DNA of 64,000 nt from Symbiodinium natans. Its lineage: Eukaryota; Sar; Dinophyceae; Suessiales; Symbiodiniaceae. Position 1 is the first letter of the stretch, and every line of letters starts with the position of its first letter. The notes under the pieces are model-generated. The model did not search any database and had not been told where the DNA came from. It saw nothing but the letters and a program-made list of their open reading frames with translations. This document shows positions 21,107-28,800 of this stretch, piece after piece. The translations under genes and the position numbers were made by a program. Where the stretch lies: positions 248,001 to 312,000 of the forward strand of contig CAJNDS010002692.1 of the NCBI GenBank assembly GCA_905221605.1, in the 5' to 3' direction.

Positions 21107-22987
21107 TCAGGCCCCCTTTCGGGCTGCACACTGAGCGCACACAGGCAAGTCACAAAGGGGTACACTGACATCAATCGGCGAATAGTTCTGCGAGCAACTC
21201 CTACCACAAAGAAAACGATTGCCGTCCAAAACATGCACCACACGGGAAAATACGTGCATACGACAATCAGCTGTGGCATCAAGCTCTGCAGCGCTCATGG
21301 GCTCACGAGTTGAAATGACCCCTGTGTTCGCGGCCATGTCCCTCTCATCGAAGTCATCGTCCTCCTCATCGGACTCCGGCACGCCCGGGTCGCCCTGCAC
21401 CACGTTCTCAGCCAGGGCATCGCCCCCACAATCGGAGGAGATGAGCTTGGCTAAGCGCCAGACCTTCGTGTCGTCTGGACGGAAGTGGCCCTTGCAGATT
21501 CTCTCCACGAGGCGATGTACAACCCTCATGAGGCGGGTTTGTTCATCCCGCGCATATGTCAAAGGGGACGCCACGCCTGGATCGACGTGATGCCCTAACA
21601 GGCGGCGGTCACTCAGGGGCACTTCAGCTGATTTGGCGGCCCACGACAGGACTGTCGTCTTGAGGGAGTGGGAGCCAACACCATCATATGGTTGAGATGC
21701 AGCAGACAAAAACTCTCTCAAGTATAAAGTCGCCTCGCCCGTCGACATAGGCCGCTGCAGCCACTCGCCAGTCGCCTCGGAATAAGCCGGAAGTGCAGGA
21801 TCTAGACCAAAGCCCAGCTTCTCTCTCAGAGCCATCCTTTCGACGGCCCACGGAGCATCTGCGAAAAACTTCCCAAGAGAAGCGAGGGGAAGCAGCTGAG
21901 CACGCCGGGAGGCAGCATTTCCGGTCTTCCATTTTGAGCTTTCAGCCTCGACCAAGGTGAAGCCCTGCGCCGTTTCAACCTTGAGGACTGCCAGGCAAAT
22001 TGAGTCCCCAAAGCGGCTGCTGGACCCTACACACAGAAGAAGGTGGCCAGCGATGATCTTCCAGTGAATGTAGGGCGCCTTGAGGACGACGTATTCCAGG
22101 GCTTTGACCTGCTTCACAGTCAAGGGTCGGGCTTGCACCAGTTTGCGCTTCTTCGAGTACATCCGTTGGGCTGCACCCTTAACCCTTGCTGACAGCGCCC
22201 CCAGCGACCTGGGACGGTTCAACTTGAGGGTGTGAAGCGCAAAGTTCCAAGCCTGGAGAAATGAGGAGCCCGTGGTTGGCTTTCCGTGCTCTTCGAGGTG
22301 GAACATGTACTGGTACAGAGCATGCTCCGAGACCTCAAGCGGGTTCCCGAAGCCACCGTCGATGCAGAAGTTGGCGAAGCGCCACAAGGAAGAAGCCCTT
22401 TTCACCAGTGTAGAAGTGCTTTTCCCCTCGAAGACATCGGAAAAGGCTCGCTGTAAGAAACTGTTGTCCCTTAGCAAAGACGCCTCAGCCGCCAACACCT
22501 GCCCAACTTGAGTCGCCGAAGGGTCCAGAAGCACCAGCACTTGAAGTTTGCGAAGGGCCTCCCATCTCGAAGTGTCCTGGGTGACCAGTAGAGATGCAAC
22601 ACGGAGCCTCCTTTTGGCAAAATCTGGGATTGGCTGATGGATCACGAGGGGAGCCTTCTCTGTCCCATGCTTTTCCAGGGGGGATGCAGCGAAGTCCTTT
22701 GGTAAGCTGATGCGAGATCTTTTAGCCGGCTCTCCAAAAACCCAAGTCAAGGGGCCCCTCTCCCATGGCAAGAGGGGCGGTAAGACTCGGGCTTCTTGAA
22801 GGTGTGCGTGCCAAGAGAACTCTGAAACACTGATGGAGGTGGCATCCAAAACTGCTGGCGTCTCGGCCGCCACCAGTCGCGAATGAAAGTCAGACGGATC
22901 AGCCAGAGCATCGCTGAGGGACGCTGGCCCAGTCTCTCCCCCTTCCGAATGGCCAGGGAGGCCCGAAGCACTAGAGGAAGAAGCCAT
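21107..22987 (-). CDS. YR1 tyrosine recombinase (integrase)
   Basis: The enzyme cuts and rejoins DNA through a tyrosine to integrate the element. I start it at ATG 22987, 13 nt after the stop of the coiled-coil ORF, giving 626 residues. The frame is open further upstream to 23578, but that part lies in the terminal repeat and opposite the coiled-coil ORF. A helical core-binding region spans about 140-280. The catalytic set is R325 (GSSSRFGDS), H440-x-x-K443 (SHSLK), H466 (LLGHH) and Y478 (LTYARD), matching the R, HxxR/K, H, Y pattern of DIRS/Ngaro recombinases with Lys in place of the second Arg. The C-terminus has a small Cys cluster (CDLPVCAQC). No frameshift seen. Confidence 0.88.
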   Translation of the reverse strand: MASSSSASGLPGHSEGGETGPASLSDALADPSDFHSRLVAAETPAVLDATSISVSEFSWHAHLQEARVLPPLLPWERGPLTWVFGEPAKRSRISLPKDFAASPLEKHGTEKAPLVIHQPIPDFAKRRLRVASLLVTQDTSRWEALRKLQVLVLLDPSATQVGQVLAAEASLLRDNSFLQRAFSDVFEGKSTSTLVKRASSLWRFANFCIDGGFGNPLEVSEHALYQYMFHLEEHGKPTTGSSFLQAWNFALHTLKLNRPRSLGALSARVKGAAQRMYSKKRKLVQARPLTVKQVKALEYVVLKAPYIHWKIIAGHLLLCVGSSSRFGDSICLAVLKVETAQGFTLVEAESSKWKTGNAASRRAQLLPLASLGKFFADAPWAVERMALREKLGFGLDPALPAYSEATGEWLQRPMSTGEATLYLREFLSAASQPYDGVGSHSLKTTVLSWAAKSAEVPLSDRRLLGHHVDPGVASPLTYARDEQTRLMRVVHRLVERICKGHFRPDDTKVWRLAKLISSDCGGDALAENVVQGDPGVPESDEEDDDFDERDMAANTGVISTREPMSAAELDATADCRMHVFSRVVHVLDGNRFLCGRSCSQNYSPIDVSVPLCDLPVCAQCAARKGA

Positions 22988-23000
22988 CAGGGCAGCCTGT

Positions 23001-23330
23001 TCAGAAGCCAGTGGGCAAGCGGTTGATGACAACGCGGAAGAGCTGTCCCAAGCGATTGATGAAGCCGTGCAAGAAGGCGTTGACGGACGCCAGTCGAGTA
23101 GAAACCACTTCCACGTCCTGCTCAAGATCAGCACAGCGAGACTGCAGGGCAGCGACAGTTCGCTCGAGATTCTGCACGCGGCGGGCCAGGTCCTCGCGGG
23201 CCACACGCTCGCCCTCGATCTCACGTTCCAGCTCGAGGACAACGGACTCGACACTGAAAGGTTCAGAGCAGGAAGAAAAGTCGGCGTCCTCGACCGCAAC
23301 CTCCACAAGAGTGTCCGAGCCGTCGCCCAT
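23001..23330 (-). CDS. YR1 small coiled-coil ORF (ORF1)
   Basis: This is a 109-residue ORF from ATG 23330, four bases inside the A1 repeat boundary. It begins MGDGSD and is acidic to about residue 30. It then forms heptads rich in Leu, Val, Glu and Arg (VLELEREIEGERVAREDL, LERTVAALQSRCADLEQDVE), a clear coiled coil. Its TGA stop at 23003-23001 is followed 13 nt later by the recombinase ATG in another frame, so the pair could be read by termination-reinitiation. It may oligomerise or recruit the recombinase. No homologue recognised. Confidence 0.65.
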   Translation of the reverse strand: MGDGSDTLVEVAVEDADFSSCSEPFSVESVVLELEREIEGERVAREDLARRVQNLERTVAALQSRCADLEQDVEVVSTRLASVNAFLHGFINRLGQLFRVVINRLPTGF

Positions 23331-23333
23331 GGA

Positions 23334-23689
23334 GGGAAAAAATTGACAAATGTGCTCAAGAGTTCGCTAAAGAACGGCCTGCAAATGTGATAATGAAGCA
23401 CATGTGCCATGTATGCAAACGACCACGAACCTCTGTTTGAGCAGGGCTGAGCGCGGCACAAGCACTTTGCATTTTGCACAAGAGAAGAATTCAAGCAGCT
23501 GTGCCTACTGCGAAGCCCCGAAAAACCACATGAAAAACGTCTGCATAAATCATGCCCATGCAAGATCTGCAAACACACGTGGTAGAAAACTCAGAAACTT
23601 TAAAGACAGTTTTGCGTTGCCCCTTCTTCAAAAGGGGGGAAGGGGCACCTATAAATCAAAGACCACTCTATCCGCAAGCGGAGCGCGTA
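23334..23689 (-). repeat. YR1 terminal repeat A1 (B')
   Basis: This is 356 bp matching 15074-15428. It is the 5' end on the coding strand and so should hold the promoter. The hairpin TCCGC-AA-GCGGA is at 23671-23682, 7 bp from the outer end. Confidence 0.92.
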
Positions 23690-24387
23690 TTGCTGGTGTG
23701 CCTCCTTCCACGTCTGTGCTGCCTTGAAGAGCATCTTGAGTGCTCCGGCTTCCGCTGGCTGAAGGAATAGGACCCATGCCGTGTCTTGTTGCAGCACTTT
23801 GATGGTTGTTTCCTGCTGCAGGGACAGTCTGCAGAGCGCTTTCACCAGTGGCAGCAGGTGAGGGCCGTCATGGGATTTTCTGCCCTGATACGTCGCTCCC
23901 CTTTGCCCGCGCCTTTGCGCGGTGCCTTGTTCTGTCTGGACTCTTGCACAGGGGCCTCTTGAGCTTCCTTGTTGGGGCCGCCGTTCGTCACCTCCATCTG
24001 CAGTGCTGACAGTTGCTCTTTGAGCACTGGGCCGAAGACTTCCGTTAGCTGTTGCTCCATTCCTGGGCGGTTCAGAGCACTTGGACAGGTGCATAACACA
24101 GATTTGCCATAGCACTGTGCACTTGGCCGGATGTTGCCGAGCAGCTTTCACCTGAGTGCCGCAGTGCTCGCACGGTGCGCCAGGGGTGTTGAATCTTGAG
24201 CACAGTTTCGCTGCGTCAACAAGGAAGGATGAGTGCAGCGATTCATGGGATTGTCTGTAACGGTTCTTCATCTTACTGGCATCAGCAATCCATTGGTTAC
24301 AGAAGGCGCAATGATGTTTGAGCACACGTCGGTCCTTGAGGTGGAAGGCCGCATTCTCACGGTGCTGCAGCAGCAAGTCACGTACTT
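23690..24387 (-). pseudogene. LINE-like ORF piece between YR1 and YR2, zinc-finger region
   Basis: The - frame runs open from YR2 to YR1 for about 230 codons. It reads VRDLLLQHRENAAFHL, then a C2H2-like unit (CAFCNQW...MKNRYRQSHESL), a second Cys/His pair set (CEHCG...HPAKCTVLWQIC), a basic Gln/Arg linker, and a helical end (LCRLSLQQETTIKVLQQDTA...TWKEAHQQ). Zinc fingers of this kind sit downstream of RT in many LINE-like ORFs, which is why I use the label; no RT is visible here. Both ends join neighbouring islands in frame when YR1 and YR2 are removed. Confidence 0.5.
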
Positions 24388-24610
24388 GTTCAGACAACGC
24401 CCACTGCAAGACCTAACCCTAGTTGGGGAAAGAGCGGGTAGTACGAGCCCTCTAGATCCCAAAGACCCTACGGGAGGGGGACTAGGGGCAACAACGTCCT
24501 ACCCTGCACACGCCGGCCTTTTTCACGGGCGCTGCTCTGGGCGAGTTTGGCAATCAGGCCGGGGGGCCCCTCAGGCGAGAGGCACCGGTCCTGATATGCG
24601 GCATACCCCC
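24388..24610 (-). repeat. YR2 terminal repeat B2 (C)
   Basis: This is 223 bp matching 24844-25066 with two C/T changes. The inner end continues into CCCTCC-CTTTT-GGAGGG, a hairpin formed only at this copy. Confidence 0.9.
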
Positions 24611-24711
24611 CTCCCTTTTGGAGGGTGTCAAGGCGGCTAAGCGCGGGCTACTCCTCTTTGGGAGGCAGCAGTGCGGCTGTGTGTTGGGCTACTCCACTTT
24701 GGGATAGAGTT
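24611..24711. repeat. YR2 B2-A2 spacer
   Basis: This 101-bp segment has a duplicated GGGCTACTCC(T/A)CTTTGGGA motif. It is present only between B2 and A2, as in YR1 and YR3. Confidence 0.7.
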
Positions 24712-24843
24712 TCACACACTATGCACGGCCCCAACTCGGGTTAGGTCAGGGCCAGCTGAGCCAGGAGTCAGCTGGGCATGGGCAGACATGGGTGGTCATG
24801 ATTCGTGCGTGTCAAAACACCTGGGAACAAAAAACCCCAGTGC
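24712..24843 (-). repeat. YR2 internal repeat A2 (D)
   Basis: This is 132 bp identical to 42750-42881. The hairpin CTGGG...CCCAG lies at 24821-24840, 3 bp from the junction with C'. Confidence 0.9.
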
Positions 24844-25066
24844 GTTCAGACAACGCCCACTGCAAGACCTAACCCTAGTTGGGGAAAGAGCGGGTAGTAC
24901 GAGCCCTCTAGATCCCAAAGACCCTACGGGAGGGGGACTAGGGGCAACAACGTCCTACCCTGCACATGCCGGCCTTTTTCACGGGTGCTGCTCTGGGCGA
25001 GTTTGGCAATCAGGCCGGGGGGCCCCTCAGGCGAGAGGCACCGGTCCTGATATGCGGCATACCCCC
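24844..25066 (-). repeat. YR2 internal repeat B1 (C')
   Basis: This copy follows the end of the RNase H coding part and abuts D. Confidence 0.9.
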
Positions 25067-25416
25067 ACTTCAGCGGCCCGGGGCAGACCAGTGAAAGTAA
25101 GGCCAGGCAACCCCCACCGCGTGTGGTCTGCTAGGCTTGCGCAGGGGACGCTATGTCCAGGAGGCCTTGGGGTGACCTCGTGGGCCGACTTGTGCAGGTG
25201 CGAAAGGTGCACCGCGAATCTTCGAGCGTGGCCAGAGCGTGAGAACTTCTCTAGGCGGTTGCGGCTGAGATCATCCGCATCGGTGTTCTTGGCTCCAGGG
25301 ATATGGCCGATTTCCAATTCTAGGCCGCGTGCGTGGGCCCAGGAGGCCACTTTTTCCAGAAAGAAGCTAAGCGGGAAGGCCGTTGTGAACAGTTTGTTGA
25401 TGGAGGCTTGAGTAGG
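25067..25416 (-). pseudogene. YR2 RNase H, C-terminal part
   Basis: The - frame reads PTQASINKLFTTAFPLSFF and then IGHIPGAKNTDADDLSRNR, the last-Asp motif of retroelement RNase H. It resumes the frame that stops at the copia element on the other side (SDNSPT at 33444), sharing the duplicated CCTAC. It is therefore the 3' end of YR2 pol. Confidence 0.8.
25412..25416. repeat. Copia target-site duplication, left copy (GTAGG)
   Basis: GTAGG is repeated at 33439-33443. Five bases is the usual Ty1/copia duplication length. Confidence 0.85.
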
Positions 25417-25543
25417 TACGAAACTTTTCCACTTCAAGCAAAAGCGCCTGTGTCATTGCACACTCAATGGAAAACATGATGTGCCCAAGTAAAATCACTT
25501 TGGGGTAAAACAGGGGTGTGCTACTGTACTTTCACCTTTTGCA
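25417..25543 (-). repeat. Copia 3' LTR
   Basis: This 127-bp LTR is identical to 33312-33438. On - it starts TGCAAAAGG and ends TTTCGTA, so it is TG...TA rather than TG...CA. It is very short for a copia LTR. Confidence 0.93.
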
Positions 25544-25552
25544 CCCCTCCTT
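25544..25552 (-). other. Copia polypurine tract (AAGGAGGGG)
   Basis: This all-purine 9-mer on - lies directly before the 3' LTR and is the expected plus-strand primer. Confidence 0.8.
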
Positions 25553-25834
25553 AGGACATTCGTCGTACCGACGAGTGTACTACAGAATCTGTCCAAAATC
25601 TATACAGGAAAACTGCCACCACTAATCTCGGTAGAACTCGAGAGAAACGTCAAACACATGCCAACGGATATCAAATCCCCGTGCATCATCCCATTTTAGG
25701 ATGGAAACAGTTAGATTTGGAATCGCATCCACCCTTAAACACGACTCGAAGTCGCACAAGTCTCGCATCTAGCTTTGCACATCAGCCGGAGTCGCAGTTG
25801 AAACTCAGGCCATCTCGCTCCATCTGGATCTGCG
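25553..25834. other. Copia 3' untranslated region
   Basis: These 0.28 kb between the pol stop and the polypurine tract have no ORF or motif that I can name. Confidence 0.5.
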
Positions 25835-28800
25835 TCACGGCGTGCATTGTCTGCATCCTTCGTTCCCTTCAAGAACTGCCTGCTCTCGAGTGAGCAACCG
25901 AACATGTCGCCCGTCACGGTGTGCCTTTCGAACCATTCCACACGTCTGACTATGGAATCGTAGCCCTGTGTTGCCAATCAATGCCACTTGTCTCTGCATC
26001 CAACCATGTCCCACTACAGGCACAGGTTGAGCCTGCACTCGCACTTGAGGTCCATCTTGTCGTCGAGGTTCATCTGGTCGAAGAGGTCCATCTGGTCGTC
26101 GAGGTTCATCTGGTCGTTGAGGTTCATCTGGTAGTCGAGGTTCATCTTGTCGTTGAGGTTCATCTGGTCGTCGAGGTTCATCTGGTAGTCGAGGTTCATC
26201 TGGTAGTCGAGGTTCATCTTGTCGTTGAGGTTCATCTGGTACACATAGTGGTGGTTCCCATTCTTCATCTGGCTCATGTTCCCATTCTTCATCTTCTTCT
26301 GTTTGATCAGTCGTCGTCGCCATCCTCTGTAGGTCTCCAAGTCGCCTTTCCTTCCATGCCATTTGCCATACGACGTACATCACGGTCATCAGGACCACCA
26401 AAGCCGCAGCCACCAGGAGAACACCACCCCATTGGTTGACCTTGATCTCCAGGCTCAAGGCGCTCATAATCGTGATGCCACCCTGCTCCAGCTCACGATC
26501 TCTTCCAGAGGCTTCTGCTCCATTCGCGGTTCTCATTGCATCCATCATCACCAGCAAACGAATCACCTTGGCATTCATCTGGTCGTACTTCTGCTTGTTT
26601 TTGCTCAAACACTCGAAGCCACCATAGCCCAGGCGAGACATCAGGAATCCATAGCGTTCTGAGCTTAGCGCCTTTGTACCTATGTCAGCAGTATTTAGGT
26701 ACGTGGATACTGTTCCCAGTTCCAAGGCTCCCCTCGAAGTTTCCCTCTGTACCCATAGCAGTTTCGTTTCCAGATGACGCACTTTCGACACGCCACGCTT
26801 TTGGAGCAATGATCGTGCACTAGACGAGTCTAGCCGGCATAACAACCGACAAGGTGTGCTTGAAAGCGTCTTGATCACGTGCCCAACATACATCAGTTCT
26901 GCTGCCGTGGAACAACATGCCATGAGCTCTGCTTCGCATGACGACAGAGAAATCGAGCCTTGCTTCCTCACGAAGCTGAAGGTCGCGTTCCCATTCAAAT
27001 AGACATGGCCACACGTCGATGACACCCTCGTCCAATGTCCAGCCCAGTCACTATCGCTCATGCCCTCAACCAAATCCGGTTTGCCGCTGTTCTCTACTTG
27101 CAGCCTTGTTGCCTCCTCTCGACTGAGCTTTCTCTCATCCAAACTTGACCTTCCCGGATACGTCCATGCCAACGTGAGACACACATCAGCTGTGGCTAAC
27201 AGATACTCTGCTAAGTGACAGGCATGCTTCCACATACGCTTCGTTGGCCGACTCATCGACCTTGCCAAGTGTGCGATGGTCCATTGGGCATCTGGTCTAT
27301 CTGGGCTGAGGTACAGGAAGCTTCCGACTGCCGCTCTGAACTTCGAAGCCTCCAGCTCCTGCAAGGGCTCTGACTCATCCATTTTGGCAATTTCTGGACT
27401 GCACGGCGTTTTCCTCACTCTCGGCCTTTTCAGGTCCAACACACCACAAATCTTCTCCAAGTACTTCTTGTCGACTCGCACCTCAATGCCAGACTCGGTG
27501 ATTAGCAACTCTTTCTTCAGGAACTTCAGGCTATCACCTATGTTCTTCACGGGTTCTGAGACTTCCAGCTTGTACTTCTTCTCCAGGATCTCAGTTACCT
27601 TTCGTGTGTTCTCTGGGGTTCCAGCTAGCAAGCCATCATCGACATGAACTGTTGCACCCAAACCTGGCTGTCCAAACGCTGCCGGACATGCTTCATCTGG
27701 CACCAAGCCAGCTGTAGCCAGGTCCGCCGCCAGCTGTTCTCCCCACCACGCAGACGCTGCCTGCTGTCCTGGTAAACAACGATGGACTCTATACGGGAGG
27801 CCGTCCAACATCACATGAAGCTCTTGACGCTGCTTCACCTCGAGGAAAGCATCCTTCACATCGAAGCTAACCATCTGCCACCCTGGTCGGGAAACCATGA
27901 GGGCCGGCAACAGCTTTGCAATTGATGGATTGGTGCTTGGGGCATACACGTCTGTCCTGTTTGGGTCCCAGATCTTCAGCTGCTTACACACTAATCTCGC
28001 CCTTCTCTTCCACTTCGCCTCACGGTACCGCCAGTCCATCACATGCTTCGTCTGCAACAACTCTGCGTTCTCAGGCAAGGACGATACTTGTTCCAACACT
28101 CCCATGTCCAGGAGTCGCTTCACTTCGGTCCTCCTGCTCTCAGCATCTACTTGGTCCATCTCGTGTTCAGACAGTTCTGGAGGCCCTTCATTCTCAGTCC
28201 TGTTACGCCAAAGCTCTCCCCAATCAATGCCCTCTTCTTCTTCTACCTCAGACCAAATTTCCCACTCTTCCATGTCACCCCACTCCTCTTCTAGGTGCTC
28301 ATCTAACGTGTAGTACTCAGCATCTGCAACTTTCACGGCTGAAACTCTTGAGGTCTTTGGTGGCGATGAGCTCCCAGCATAAAGTGGAGGTGCGTTCAGC
28401 GGGACGTTCTTCTCCTCCGGCATCGGTCTCTTTTCTCCACGCTTGTCTTCTTCCTTGGCACTTGGTTCGGGCTCAGATCTCTTCTGTCCTGTTCCTGCCT
28501 CGATGTCCATCTTTTCTCGCACGCCATCATCAGTTCCGCCTTCCGACGGGGTTGAGCTAGCACGCTGCGACGATTGTGCCGAAACCCCTCCTGGCTCCTC
28601 ATGGCTTGATTCTCTTGCACCTGACTGTGACGATGAACTTGAGGAGTCAGATCCGGCCTCATCTGGTGCTTTCAACGCTGCCTCCATTGGTCCTTCCATC
28701 GGCATCACTGGCATGTCTGGTACCACATTCGGCTTTGTCCTGTCTTTCAGAGCTGGAATCACGACCTTTCCCAGGCTGCTCAACGAAAACTTGTATGGTT

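Larger units (their letters stand above)
14777..23689 (-). mobile_element. YR1: near-intact tyrosine-recombinase retrotransposon
   Basis: Repeats A (14777-15061) and A' (15429-15713) match over 285 bp with one difference. Repeats B (15074-15428) and B' (23334-23689) match over 355 bp with one A-run indel. On the - strand the order is B', ORFs, A', B, 12-bp G-rich spacer, A, the split-direct-repeat layout. Genes in order are a coiled-coil ORF, tyrosine recombinase, gag, and pol (2OG oxygenase-like, C5-methyltransferase-like, RT, RNase H). No target duplication is seen, as expected for recombinase-mediated integration of a circle. Only one frameshift (near 16110) breaks the coding set. Confidence 0.9.

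Noticed and set aside
23001-23578. N-terminal 197 residues of the open frame preceding the recombinase
   Set aside because: Part lies in the A1 terminal repeat, whose other copy (14898-15317) gives the same peptide without a recombinase, and the rest is opposite the better coiled-coil ORF1. I start the recombinase at 22987.
27897-28560. Plus-strand ORFs of 138-214 codons
   Set aside because: They are antisense to the intact copia pol, rich in Ser/Leu/Pro as expected from a reverse-complement frame.
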